64,000 bases of DNA from Edaphobacter lichenicola (GCF_014201315.1 NZ_JACHDY010000005.1:1-64000), one strand, 5' to 3'; shown: positions 1 to 9,169, counted from the stretch's first letter. The notes: a model not told the origin generated them from the letters alone. Made by a program: numbers and translations.

Positions 1-69
1 AAATGAGCGCCCAAGTGAAATTGACGAAAATAGGCTAGGGCTCAGTGAGCAATTTATCGGCCTTACAGA

Positions 70-495
70 TTATCGGCGCGCGATGCGTTTTGTCTGAAGC
101 AACTTGCAGGGTTGGTCTTGCAGGCGGCTGTCGAGCGGGAAGAATTTTCTGGCGTTTCTAATTACTGCGGAAGCCCAATATGACGCACAGGATCCTGGAA
201 GCGCGAGCCAGAGCAGGAGGCACCAGAGAATCCAACGCGCAGAGTCGAGCTTGATTCGCCAAAGGTAGAACGCAGAGATGGCCATGAGCGCGCCGAACCA
301 AGTCCCAAGGCCAACCATGATGTGATAGCTGTAGAACAACAGCGGCAAGGTGGAAGGCCATTGGTCGCGGGGAAAGTGGTCGAGGCCTTCGACTTCAGCG
401 GCAGTAGTGCCATAGATGAGGAAGCTGAGGACCTTGTTGACACGAAGTGGATTGTCGATGGTTTGCGACTCGTAGTCGGTCCTGGCAATCAGATC
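70..495 (-). pseudogene. Remnant of cytochrome bd oxidase subunit I (cydA)
   Basis: Read on the minus strand, residues matching the central part of CydA appear in one frame: a segment with PLRVNKVLSFLIYGT followed by PLLFYSYHIMVGLGTWFGA and a transmembrane-like stretch. CydA is the haem-bearing membrane subunit of the quinol oxidase. Only about 100 of the usual 450 or so residues are present. Upstream the frame meets a stop near 515, and downstream the similarity dissolves near 185 before a stop at 70. No cydB or other oxidase gene lies beside it. I infer a decayed fragment rather than a functional gene. The similarity is from memory of the family, not a search. Confidence 0.7.
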
Positions 496-1149
496 GGGTT
501 CGATACGCTGGTGCCCTACCCTCCGCCTGCGCAGTTCATCCGAAACCGAACCATAACAGCAATGCGCGAAGAATTCAAAAGGGTGTGGATTGGATGGAGA
601 ATTTCAATTGGTGAAGCCAACCACATCGATGACTTTCGTTGACAACGTCACTGCAGATTTCGCAACTGTGATGTAGCGGTCGCGCTTCTGGTCGTTGAAT
701 TCGTTCACATCGTTATTTATCGCGACCCGAAGGGCTGCTTTATCTCAGCCACGTCAGTTTTCTGCTACGTCGAATGATAACCTTCTGGCTGGAAATGATT
801 TTAGCCATGCAATGATCTGGCCAGCGAACGACAAATCGGATGTCGAAAGGTGGCGCTTCACGCTTCGGGTTATGGCAATGACTTCAGCTCGCAACTCGAC
901 GGAGAAGTCGGTTTCCTTAAGAGAGCTGGTCGAAAAGATCGCCGTGTTTTGGGAAAGACCAAGGAACCAGTTCTCGTTCGAACAGGAGAATGGATAAAAA
1001 ATCCAACAGACAGGCGCTGAACGGTCATCATAGATCGCTAAAGAAAAACCGGCTCTTACTATTGAGGGCCAGCACATGATCAGCTATATTCTTGGTCGGA
1101 TTTAGAAATGTGGCGGCGGGTCCACGCTAATAATTGAAACAGCATCATG
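496..1149. other. No recognisable gene
   Basis: This stretch of about 650 bases has short open frames on both strands (about 100 residues at 695-997 on the plus strand and at 754-1077 on the minus strand). Neither shows a domain I recognise, a ribosome site or the codon bias of the neighbouring genes. It adjoins the cydA remnant and is most simply decayed DNA. Confidence 0.5.
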
Positions 1150-1195
1150 AAAATAACCCATAATTTGGCCATTTGGCCAAATTATGGGTTATTTT
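1150..1195 (-). terminator. Perfect 22-bp inverted repeat, dnaN terminator
   Basis: Two perfectly complementary 22-base arms (1150-1171 and 1174-1195) are separated by two bases. The arms end in A4 on one side and T5 on the other, so on either strand the hairpin is followed by a short U-run. It begins 27 bases past the dnaN stop codon and fits a bidirectional Rho-independent terminator. A regulator-binding palindrome is possible but less likely at a gene's 3' end. Confidence 0.75.
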
Positions 1196-1221
1196 TCAGT
1201 GAACTGCGGCCTGAGCCAAAA

Positions 1222-2403
1222 TCAAATTCTCATGGGCATCAGGATGTATCTATACTTCACATCCTCATTCGCATCTTCGGGCCGCATCTGACCTGCGCTC
1301 TGTGCATCCTTGAACTCCAGACGCACCTCGCCGCTATTGCCGATCGCCTTCAGAAAATCGATAAGATACTGGCTGTTAAATCCCACCACCAGTGGATCGT
1401 AGTTATATGGTGTCTCGATCGTATCTTCCGACTCACCAGCATCCGTGCTCGAAGAAGAGAGCTTCAGTTCATTCTGTTCGAGCCGTATCTTGATCGCGCC
1501 ACTCCGCTCATCCGCAAACTGAGCCACGCGCTGAATCGAACCCATCAGATCCTCTGACCGAACGATCACAAACTTGTTGTTATCCCGCGGCAGCACGGCC
1601 TCATAATTAGGGAACTGGCCGGTCAGCTTCCGACTGGTCAACACCCGGCCACCAACCCTGAAGAACAACGTCTGATCGTCATCGCCAAACTCGAGCGTCT
1701 CGGCCTCCGTCGCCCCGAGCAGCGAAGAAAGCTCACTCAGCGCCTTCCGTGGAATCAGCGTCTTCTTCTCGCCCGACACACCATCCAGCGTCTCGCCCAT
1801 CTTTTCGATATGCGCCAGCCGATGGCCATCCGTCGCAACCATCGCCATGCTCTCCGCCTTCAGGACCAGCAGCGCCCCATTCAGCGTGTAACGAGACTCC
1901 TCGTTCGAGATCGCAAAGATCGTCTTCGACACCATGTTCTTCAGCGAAGGCACCGAGATCTTCACCGCACCGCTGGCAGGAAACTCAGGCACCTGCGGAA
2001 AGTTCGCCCGCGCCATACCCACCATCTTCGTATTTGATCGCCCCGCGCGGATCTGCACCCAGTGGTTGTCCATCAGCTTGATCGAGATCTCGCCCTCAGG
2101 CAGCAGCTTGATGTAGTCGTACAGCTTGCGCGCGGGAATCGTGCACGCGCCCGCCTTCTTCACCTTGGCTGCGCAGCTCGTCCGCAGGCTCTGATCGAGA
2201 TCAGTTGCAGTAATGGTCAACCGGTCGCCACCCTCGCCCTGCGTCGCCTCGAACAGAAAGTTCGACAGGATTGGAATCGTCGTCTTCCGCTCGACCACGC
2301 TCTGGGCAGCAGTCAACTCTCGCAGCAACTCCGTGCGGGAGACGGTGATCTCGAGGTTGCCGGTTGGGGCTTGCGCTGCGCTCGTCTCGGTCGGCAAAGT
2401 CAT
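1222..2403 (-). CDS. dnaN: DNA polymerase III beta sliding clamp
   Basis: The product of 393 residues is the ring-shaped processivity clamp that tethers DNA polymerase III to DNA. It shows the TDGHRLA motif, the family's three-fold arrangement and the typical C-terminal ending (YILMPMRI). The frame is open further upstream, but I chose the ATG at 2403 because AGGAG lies six bases before it and because the extension would add a non-homologous tail. It is separated from dnaA by about 3.7 kb holding a reductase, a pseudogene and an NTF2-like gene, whereas dnaA and dnaN are adjacent in many bacteria. A strong inverted repeat follows the stop. Identity is secure; the exact start is less so. Confidence 0.95.
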   Translation of the reverse strand: MTLPTETSAAQAPTGNLEITVSRTELLRELTAAQSVVERKTTIPILSNFLFEATQGEGGDRLTITATDLDQSLRTSCAAKVKKAGACTIPARKLYDYIKLLPEGEISIKLMDNHWVQIRAGRSNTKMVGMARANFPQVPEFPASGAVKISVPSLKNMVSKTIFAISNEESRYTLNGALLVLKAESMAMVATDGHRLAHIEKMGETLDGVSGEKKTLIPRKALSELSSLLGATEAETLEFGDDDQTLFFRVGGRVLTSRKLTGQFPNYEAVLPRDNNKFVIVRSEDLMGSIQRVAQFADERSGAIKIRLEQNELKLSSSSTDAGESEDTIETPYNYDPLVVGFNSQYLIDFLKAIGNSGEVRLEFKDAQSAGQMRPEDANEDVKYRYILMPMRI

Positions 2404-2981
2404 CTCGGGCTCCTGGGTCGCACTGGTCACTGTTTGTCTCTCCGTCTGCGTTGGTTGCTGCTGGCCAAACTGTACACCGAATCGAACCCACGATGCATCT
2501 CGGCCGTTCAACGTCTGCTTGATTCTAGGGGTGAAACGGCCTCCAGCGCGACAGATTTCTTTGTGGAAACCAGGGTTGTTGTGTGCGATGTCGAAATCTG
2601 CCAGAACTCAACCAACGCCCGTGACTGCCTTCTAAGAAACAAGAGAAAAAGAGAGAAATACTAGTAGCAGTAACCGTTGTCGCTTGAAAAGTGGATATCC
2701 TTCCCATCGATCTCATAAATAGACGTTTATGTCGCGGTCCTGTTTTAGAAAATAGGTCGCTCCAAAACGTATATTCAGGAAGACCGGCCTATACCTCCGC
2801 ATCAACCGTCCTCTTATCCCACTTCTTCACAGCCGCCGCCTTCAGCTTCTGAGAAGACTTGTCCCAAAACGTGGGAATGTTCACCAAACAAAACAGAATG
2901 AGCGCTTTACCCGAACCATTTTTTTCACACCTACATCTCACCTACGAGGATAATCAGTCCCAAAGCTCAAAGGAGTCCAGC
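2404..2981. other. Divergent intergenic region upstream of dnaN
   Basis: This 578-base region separates dnaN (minus) from the reductase gene (plus) and should hold both promoters; I could not fix a convincing -35/-10 pair. On the minus strand at 2789-2941 there is a 50-codon open frame from a GTG whose last 30 residues look protein-like (NIPTFWDKSSQKL, then a lysine-rich end). It has no clear ribosome site and could be the broken end of a lost gene. Confidence 0.4.
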
Positions 2982-3635
2982 ATGAAGATCGCGCTCTTCG
3001 GAGCCAGTGGGGCCACCGGAAGACTCCTCACCCAACGCTGTCTCGCCGCTGGATACCAGGTCACCGCGCTGCTCCGCACGCCCGAAACCTTTCCCTTGCG
3101 CGACCGCGTCCAGGTCATCCAGGGCAGCGCCTTCGACCCCAATCCAGTCCGTCAGACCATCGCAGACGCCGATGTAGTCCTGTCAGCGCTTGGGGCAAAC
3201 TCCCTGAAGAAGGAGGACGTCCTTGAACACGCCGTCCCCCAGATCGTCGCCGCCATGCAGGAGACATCTACTCAGCCAAAGCCCGTCCGCCGCATCATCG
3301 TCCTCGGCTCCGCTGGCGCGCTCTCCACATCGCTCGATAAGCAACCCGCATGGCGCCGCTGGATCGTCCAGAACATCGTCTACAACACCTTCCTCAAATG
3401 GCCAGTGGCGTCGCAGATCTCGCAGTGGAACACCCTCTCCCACAGCAGCCTCGACTGGACCATGGTGATGCCTCCCATGCTCACCAACACGCCCGGCCAC
3501 GGCACCTATCGCATCGACGGCGATGCCTTGCCCCCAAGCGGCAGCCGCATCTCTCGCGAGGACGTAGCCGACTTCATAATGCAACAGATCGACGATCCTC
3601 AATGGATCCGCAAAGGCGTCTACATCACCTGGTGA
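2982..3635 (+). CDS. NAD(P)-binding atypical SDR family reductase
   Basis: The product of 217 residues begins with a Rossmann nucleotide-binding motif, FGASGATGR, in the first 15 residues. This is the signature of the NAD(P)H-binding/NmrA-like atypical short-chain dehydrogenases such as flavin or biliverdin reductase-like proteins. The region around VLGSAGAL is the usual beta-strand 4-5 segment. An in-frame upstream ATG exists at 2859, but the ATG at 2982 has AAAGGAG six bases before it and puts the nucleotide-binding strand at the N-terminus, as in the family. The substrate cannot be read from the sequence. It stands alone, converging with the TPR pseudogene. Confidence 0.85.
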   Translation: MKIALFGASGATGRLLTQRCLAAGYQVTALLRTPETFPLRDRVQVIQGSAFDPNPVRQTIADADVVLSALGANSLKKEDVLEHAVPQIVAAMQETSTQPKPVRRIIVLGSAGALSTSLDKQPAWRRWIVQNIVYNTFLKWPVASQISQWNTLSHSSLDWTMVMPPMLTNTPGHGTYRIDGDALPPSGSRISREDVADFIMQQIDDPQWIRKGVYITW

Positions 3636-3652
3636 CAAGTGTCCGAGAAGCG

Positions 3653-4866
3653 TTAGTTATTCCTCGCCGTCTCCGTGTTCCCAGCCATCTTTACCGCGTG
3701 AGCCACATCCGTCCTCTGGCTCGTCTTGCCAAAGTCGGTCTGGCGCGCTGCTGCCGTGTAGAACGCCCGAGCCTCCTCGGGCTTCTTGTCTTCCTCTGCC
3801 GCCATCCCGGCGCTCATCAGCCATTCAACCGATTCGGGCTCAGCTTCAAAGCCATCTTGTACTCCACCAGCGCCTCGTCCGGTCTCTCCTCCATCATCAA
3901 TAGATCCCCCACCATTTCTCGCGCGGGAATATCCACCTCGCCCTGTCCGAGCTCGTCCTGCTGGTCGGCGGCCCTGCGCATCGCCGTCACTGCCTCCTCA
4001 GGCTTGTTCTCCCCGAACGCCTGCCACCCCACCATCTCGTTCCTCTCCACCTCCATCGAGCTGATGCGCGACGCATACGGAGATTTCTTCAACGCGTCAA
4101 CTCCCTTATCAAACTCCCTCAGCGCAGAAGCCGCCAGCTTCGCATCCTTCAGGTGTCCAGCCGCCACACCCTGGCCCCAGTACGTATCGAACTTCAGATA
4201 CTCCTTCGAACCCGGTGCTGGGGTCTCCGCTGCCAGCATCTTCCAGTCATGCATCTCGATCCCGTACACTGCCCTCACTTCGTTGTCCAGGCGGTTTCCG
4301 CCGTGCTTCATCGCCAGTGCGTCAAACGCCGCCCCGTCCACATCGTTGGGATACGCAGTGTGCAGCGCATTCATCTTCGCCTCATACGCGTCCGCCCGCT
4401 GCTGAAACGTCGTATCCTTCGCATCGGAAGGATCGAAGAACGCGCTCAAAGCCCGATATACGCCTGCTCTCTCGCCGTCACTATTGCAGGAGGCGCAGCC
4501 AGCCTCCGGGCCTCTGCCATCTCCTCCGCACCCGTCTTCAGCGCGGCGGCCTCCGGCTCTCCCCACAACTCCTGGTACTTCGTCATTGCCACGCCCCAGT
4601 GAGCCATCGCGCATGCCGGGTCGTCCTTCGCGATCGCACGAAACTGCATCTCCGACTGGGTGTATCCAAACGGGTGCAGCAACGTTACTCCGTGCTCCAT
4701 CGGCCCTTGCGATCGCACTGCGCACGAGGTCGGAAACGAAACCCGCCGCCCCCAGCGTCTTATTCGCATCATCATGATGATGGTGGTGCTCCGCCGGCAT
4801 ATCAGGCATCGACTGGCCATACGCGATACCAGAGGGCATCACGACTGCGCACATCGCCCCGCACAA
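3653..4866 (-). pseudogene. Frameshifted periplasmic TPR-repeat protein
   Basis: Reading the minus strand, similarity to secreted tetratricopeptide-repeat proteins jumps between frames at three places. An N-terminal part with a signal-like segment and a His/Asp-rich stretch (HHHHHDD) shifts near 4740-4755, at a G-rich run. The next part (VSFPTSC through AHWGVAM to EQAYIG) shifts back near 4450. The long part ending KLSPNRLNG meets a stop at 3817, while the TPR sequence continues in another frame (LMSAGMAAEE to ETARNN) to a stop at 3653. The start is also unclear: only TTG or an ATG a few codons later is available in frame. Three shifts in one gene among intact neighbours argue for a real pseudogene, although assembly error at the G-run cannot be excluded for one of them. 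Confidence 0.8.
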
Positions 4867-5100
4867 TGCTCCACAGGCTATGCCGCGAAGCGCGTCTTCG
4901 CAACGGCTATCCCGCTACTAATCTTGCAACCGCACGCCGCCCTTTTGTTTTGCATTCCGCAATGAAGCGGAGGAGCCTGCTTACTCTTCTATGCTCCACA
5001 GGTATGCTTCACAATCCATTCCGTGACCTGAGCAGGACCTCGCATTAACCGAAATGCTCCCGCCCGCAGTAAAGTAACACTGTCTCTCAAAGGAGCTTCC

Positions 5101-5703
5101 GTGAAGCCAGCGAACCGAATCGCCTCTACCTTCCTACTCGTCACGCTAGCGAGCATCGCCGCGAAGGCGCAGACCCCGGCAACCCCGCAGCCATCAGCTC
5201 CTCCCACGCTGATCGGCTCCATCGCAACTCGAAGCGACTGGCCTCAGGCTAAGCCCGAGGACGTCAAATCTCCTGAAGCGATTCTGAACGCTGTTTACAG
5301 CGTCATCTCCGGTCCTAAGGGTCAGACGCGTGACTGGGACCGCATGCGTTCTCTCTTCATCCCGGATGCGCGCCTTATTCCCGCGGTGACGTCACCTACT
5401 AGTGGCCATAGCGATGCAGTGGTTCTTACGATTGACAGCTATATCGCCCGTAGTCAGGGGCGTATGACTGCGAATGGATTCTTTGAGCGCTCTATTCACA
5501 ATGAGATTGAGCAGTTCGGCAATATCGTTCAGGTCTGGAGCACTTACGAGTCTCGCCACAACGCTGATGACCCTGCTCCTTTTACTCGGGGGATCAATAG
5601 CTTTCAGTTGCTGAAGGATGGGGACCGGTATTGGGTCGTCAATATCTTCTGGGATTCGGAGTCTTCTGCCAATCCGATCCCTGCTAAATATCTTCCGAAG
5701 TAG
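5101..5703 (+). CDS. Secreted SnoaL/NTF2-like protein
   Basis: The product of 200 residues starts with a GTG preceded by AAAGGAG at good distance and has a signal peptide ending near AKAQ (residues 1-24). The mature part has the length and pattern of NTF2-like folds: an N-terminal helix (AILNAVYSVISG), a DWDRMRSLF segment as in SnoaL-like nuclear-transport-factor domains, and a C-terminal strand pair (FQLLKDGDRYWVVNIFW). No catalytic function can be assigned. It is presumably periplasmic. It converges with dnaA, and a large inverted repeat lies between them. Confidence 0.8.
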   Translation: MKPANRIASTFLLVTLASIAAKAQTPATPQPSAPPTLIGSIATRSDWPQAKPEDVKSPEAILNAVYSVISGPKGQTRDWDRMRSLFIPDARLIPAVTSPTSGHSDAVVLTIDSYIARSQGRMTANGFFERSIHNEIEQFGNIVQVWSTYESRHNADDPAPFTRGINSFQLLKDGDRYWVVNIFWDSESSANPIPAKYLPK

Positions 5704-5769
5704 TTTTTTTCTGGCGCTGGTGGAAGGGGGTTTTAATTGGGGTTTTTGGGGAAAAGGGTGTGTTTGTTG

Positions 5770-5876
5770 TGGTGATTTGGTGGTGAGAACGTGGTGGTTT
5801 GCGTGGTAAACGTGGTGAGTTAGCAGCGTGTTTTTGGGGTGCTAAAAATACGCCACTTTTTCAAACTTTATTTTGG
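5770..5876 (+). repeat. GTGGT-rich dispersed repeat, copy A
   Basis: A G/T-rich block containing GCGTGGTAAACGTGGTG is followed by GTGCTAAAAATACGCCAC and then TTTTTCAAACTTTATTTTG. The same ordered blocks recur at 38225-38450 (reverse orientation) and 59210-59375. No coding potential is seen. This copy is about 100 bases; the other two extend further on the G/T-rich side. Confidence 0.75.
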
Positions 5877-5879
5877 GAG

Positions 5880-6085
5880 AGACTCTGTCCTGCCGGACGG
5901 GCTCCCTGCGCGGGAGGCGGTCACTTCGTGACTTGTATACCGCTTCGCGTGGTCCTCCCGTTGGTCGGAGGGATGATTGTGCCGACCAACGGGAGGCCCC
6001 ATGCTGCTCGTCCTGCCTGGACCGGTATACGCGTCACGAAGTGACCGCCTCCCGCGCAGTGGGCCCGTCCGGCAGGACAGAGTCT
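5880..6085. repeat. Family-1 intergenic repeat, inverted pair
   Basis: Two units face each other, making a 206-base imperfect palindrome. Each contains the ordered blocks GTCCTGCCGGACGGGC, GCGGTCACTTCGTGAC, TTGTATACC-like sequence and CTCCCGTTGGTCGG. The outermost 23 bases on each side are perfectly complementary, including AGACTCT/AGAGTCT. It lies between the convergent NTF2-like gene and dnaA, ending ten bases from the dnaA stop, so it may also stop transcription. Other copies are at 24484, 37142, 52628, 53210, 58304 and 61789. Confidence 0.9.
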
Positions 6086-6095
6086 TTCAGAGGGG

Positions 6096-7523
6096 TTAGC
6101 TCAGCGTCTCCATCAGCTTGTTGATCGTCCGATTCAGGTCCTTGTCGGCACGACGCTGCTCGTCGATCTTCGAGATCGAGTGCATCACCGTCGTATGGTG
6201 CTTGCCGCCAAACTGCCGCCCAATCTCCGGCAGGGAAGCCTCCGTCAACTGCTTGGCCAGGAACATCGCAATCTGCCGCGGCACCACAATCTGGCGGGAG
6301 TTATTCTTCTGCTTCAACTCCGCAACCCGCATCCCAAACTGCTCAGCTACCGTGCGCTGAATCGTCTCAATCGTGATCTTGCGAACCTGGGTGTCGATGA
6401 ACTGCTTCAGGCACTGCTGCGTGACGGCAAGGGTGATCTCCACACCATGCATGCTGCACCAGGCGATCAGCCGCACCAGCGCGCCCTCAAGCTCCCGCAC
6501 ATTGGTCCGGACGTTCGAGGCGATAAACATCGCTACGTCGGTTGGGAGTTGCGTCTGCTCGCTCTCGGCCTTCTTCTGCAGGATCGCGACTTTGGTTTCG
6601 AGATCCGGCGGCTGAATGTCGGCGATCAAACCCCACTCGAAGCGCGACCGCAGACGATCTTCAAAGTCGGCCAGCTCTTTGGGCGGTCGGTCGCTGGCAA
6701 TGACGATCTGCTTCATGCTCTCGTGGAGGGTGTTGAAGGTGTGGAAGAACTCCTCCTGGGTCCGCTCCTTGCCGGCTAGAAACTGGATGTCGTCGATCAA
6801 CAACACGTCGACGTTGCGGAACTTGTCGCGGAAGCCGGTCATCTTGTCGTACCGGACCGAGTTGATCATCTCGTTGGTGAACTTTTCGCCGCTGACGTAG
6901 CTGATGGAGGCGTGCGGCTGCCTGCGCTTTACGTCATGTCCGATGGCATGCATCAGGTGGGTCTTGCCCATGCCGACGCCGCCGTAGAGGAAGAGCGGGT
7001 TGTAGGCCTTGGAGGGCCGTTCGGCCACGGCCTGGGCCGCTGCTGTGGCGAACTGGTTGCCGCTGCCGATGACAAAGGCGTCGAACTGATAGCGCGGGTT
7101 GAGCTGGGAGGCTGCACTCCAGTCGAATCGAGCCTGCTCCGGCGCTGGCCCTGAGACTGAGTTGGTCGATGCGCCGAGGCGCTGCCTGGGTGCGCTCTGG
7201 CTGTGGCTAGGCACGGGAGCAAAGCCGCCGTCCTCCCGCACCTTGGGGGCGCGGGGGTCCTGTTCGGGCGTGGTGAAGGCGACGGACTCGACGTCGAGGC
7301 CGAGATTGTCGATCGCTTCCTGGATTAGGTCGGCGTAGCGGTCGCCGATGTGCTGGAAGTCGGTGGAGGGAATTCGCACGAAGAGCTTTTTGCCCTCGAG
7401 GTGTGAGAACCGTGTCGGCTTGAGCCATGTCTCGTAAGACTGGCGGTTGATCTTCTTCTCAAGGGCAGCCAGAATACGAACCCAATAATTCAATACGGCG
7501 GTAGCCGTCGGAACGAATGACAT
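6096..7523 (-). CDS. dnaA: Chromosomal replication initiator DnaA
   Basis: The product of 475 residues is the AAA+ ATPase that binds origin boxes and melts oriC. Visible are the N-terminal helicase-loading domain (residues 1 to about 80), a variable linker, the Walker A motif GGVGMGKTHL near residue 183, Walker B LLIDDIQFL, and a C-terminal helix-turn-helix DNA-binding domain with the DnaA signature written here as GGKHHTTVMHSISKI. AAGGAA lies just upstream of the ATG at 7523. It is transcribed away from rpmH; the 768-base gap between them contains two copies of AGGTTCACACG that could be regulatory. Length and motifs are normal. Confidence 0.98.
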   Translation of the reverse strand: MSFVPTATAVLNYWVRILAALEKKINRQSYETWLKPTRFSHLEGKKLFVRIPSTDFQHIGDRYADLIQEAIDNLGLDVESVAFTTPEQDPRAPKVREDGGFAPVPSHSQSAPRQRLGASTNSVSGPAPEQARFDWSAASQLNPRYQFDAFVIGSGNQFATAAAQAVAERPSKAYNPLFLYGGVGMGKTHLMHAIGHDVKRRQPHASISYVSGEKFTNEMINSVRYDKMTGFRDKFRNVDVLLIDDIQFLAGKERTQEEFFHTFNTLHESMKQIVIASDRPPKELADFEDRLRSRFEWGLIADIQPPDLETKVAILQKKAESEQTQLPTDVAMFIASNVRTNVRELEGALVRLIAWCSMHGVEITLAVTQQCLKQFIDTQVRKITIETIQRTVAEQFGMRVAELKQKNNSRQIVVPRQIAMFLAKQLTEASLPEIGRQFGGKHHTTVMHSISKIDEQRRADKDLNRTINKLMETLS

Positions 7524-8291
7524 TCTTAATTTCCTTGTCTTGTTTCCTGTTCCAAACCAGACGTGGCACTTCTTTCAGTCGTGCAGGTTCACACGATAAG
7601 CAGCAAATAGGAGTCCATACCTGGCCCCTGAGGACAAGGTTCACACGGCCCCTGTGTTGCTAGAATGCTCTCCGCTGGGCACCCTTGCAACCTTGGCTGC
7701 GGAGAGGAGTAGTTCAACGTGAATCAGAGTGCGGGACGGCTGGGCTTGCAGAAAAACGTCTTGCGAATCGGGTTCGATAGTAGCACGGAAAAGACGACGT
7801 TTTTCAATGCATCCGATCAAAAAAAAGAAGTTGCACCATTAGCAGTGAAGACGGTGAAATCAAGCGTCTGTAGCAGGGAGAAAATACGTTGCGACTGGAT
7901 GTTTCTTCTCTACTACTGCGAAGTTTCTTGTGATAAGAGATTCGCGATCCGGTCTCCTTGCGTGGTTGGTTGATATCACTATCAGGATATCCGGTGTGTC
8001 TGTTTTGCGGTGCATGTTCGCGCCTTTGGTGGTAGTGATTTTCTTTTACAGGATAGTTAGTTGAGTCGTCTCATTTTGAAACTTTCATCTCCCATCGCAC
8101 TCCGTCGTCGCTGCGAAGGAGTTCGATGGCTAATCCGATCAAGACTCTTCGCTGAAGATAAGTTCGTCACTGGCACAAAGGACGCAGTGGATTGGGCTGT
8201 GAAAATTCGGTCTGATCGGGTATACTCAGAGATTGTTGCAACAGCCTAAAAGTTTGAGCAGGTGTTCTACCCTGCGCAGGAGTTTTTTGTC
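7524..8291. other. dnaA-rpmH divergent intergenic region, possible origin
   Basis: This gap of 768 bases has no convincing gene. It holds the direct repeat AGGTTCACACG at 7585-7595 and 7637-7647, and GGCCCCTG twice at 7623 and 7647, all within the dnaA leader. The stretch 7790-7960 is AT-richer than its surroundings. A TATACT at about 8221 could be an rpmH -10 element, but no well-spaced -35 is seen. In several bacteria oriC lies in this gap; here I find no clear TTATCCACA-type DnaA boxes, so origin function is possible but unsupported. Confidence 0.45.
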
Positions 8292-8447
8292 ATGCCGAAG
8301 CGTACTTTTCAACCCAACCGCCGCCATCGCGCCAAGACCCACGGCTTTCTTTCCCGCATGAAGACCAAGGCGGGAGCAGCTGTGCTTAGCCGTCGCCGCG
8401 CCAAGGGCCGTCATAAGATCGCCGTCAGCGCCGGTTTCCGCGACTAG
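8292..8447 (+). CDS. rpmH: 50S ribosomal protein L34
   Basis: The product of 51 residues begins [19 protein letters not shown], which is diagnostic of L34, a small basic protein of the large ribosomal subunit. The gene is usually directly followed by rnpA, but here 921 bases intervene, with a hairpin about 100 bases downstream. CAGGAG lies about seven bases before the ATG. Confidence 0.98.
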   Translation: MPKRTFQPNRRHRAKTHGFLSRMKTKAGAAVLSRRRAKGRHKIAVSAGFRD

Positions 8448-8549
8448 TCTTTTGCGTATAGTGAATCAACGCCTTCAAGGCTCTTGATGTTCCGGTTTCG
8501 CGGAACCCGTAAACGACAGCAATCTCAAAAAAGTATCCATGGTTTCTAT

Positions 8550-8597
8550 AGACCATCGAGGAGGGCTATTGCCCCCTTCGATGGTCTGTGTCTTTTT
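8550..8597 (+). terminator. Hairpin with U-run after rpmH
   Basis: AGACCATCGA (8550-8559) pairs perfectly with TCGATGGTCT (8578-8587), with further G/C pairing inside, and is followed within a few bases by CTTTTT. This fits a Rho-independent terminator ending an rpmH transcript, which would separate rpmH from rnpA. Confidence 0.7.
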
Positions 8598-8813
8598 GAC
8601 ACTAAGCCTCGTGAGCCTCGCTAGCCCGATCGTCCACATTCGAAACGAGTTTCCGTACGTCGGAGATTGTGTTGGCTAAACCCACCTCTGTCAGTGCATA
8701 AGGCCAGCACGGTAGGCGATTTTTTGGGGCAACCATCCGGCTGCGGCAGGTCTCCTATTTAGGGTCGGCAACGTTGCGATAGTGGTCGACGGCCGGCATA
8801 GGAGATGATCGTT

Positions 8814-8960
8814 ATGGCACAGAATATGAATCCTCCAAATCAGGGAAACCAAGGTAACAATCCTTCGCAGGGCAACAACCCAGGAACTACAACGACGAAG
8901 AAACCGGGACAAGATACTTCCGTGAAGAGTGGAGAGCACACCCCGAGCGATAAGAAATAG
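8814..8960 (+). CDS. Small Asn/Gly/Pro/Gln-rich hypothetical protein
   Basis: This 48-codon open frame starts with ATG preceded by TAGGAG eight bases upstream and is followed about 80 bases later by a strong terminator hairpin, so it has the layout of a real small gene. The predicted product is hydrophilic and of low complexity: Asn/Gly/Gln repeats, a TTTTKK stretch and a Lys-ending tail. It has no signal peptide or membrane segment and is probably disordered. I recognise no family. It sits in the unusual gap between rpmH and rnpA. Confidence 0.55.
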   Translation: MAQNMNPPNQGNQGNNPSQGNNPGTTTTKKPGQDTSVKSGEHTPSDKK

Positions 8961-9036
8961 TTAGCGTCTTCAGCGTCTGTTGAAGAGACGCGTAGCCTGA
9001 GGGATGTGTCGCTGTCGTCCCTTGGAAATCCACCCG

Positions 9037-9065
9037 AGAAGCCCGTCTTGCAGGCGGGCTTCTTT
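9037..9065 (+). terminator. Terminator after the small Asn/Gly-rich gene
   Basis: AGAAGCCCG (9037-9045) pairs with CGGGCTTCT (9055-9063), and the stem runs into TTT. It lies 77 bases downstream of the small gene's stop. Confidence 0.75.
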
Positions 9066-9169
9066 GCGTGATTCGCATGGTCTGATGGCTTGCAGCTTTG
9101 GAGAGACAGGCTTGGAGACGGTGATGAAGAAATATTCTCCGATGACGAAAGACAGACCTCAGCGGCTAA

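Noticed and set aside
7719-7973. An 84-codon open frame upstream of rpmH
   Set aside because: No ribosome site, no conserved pattern, and codon use unlike the neighbouring genes.
7524-8291. Firm oriC call in the dnaA-rpmH gap
   Set aside because: No cluster of TTATCCACA-type boxes was found, and the stronger strand-composition change lies near 39-42 kb.
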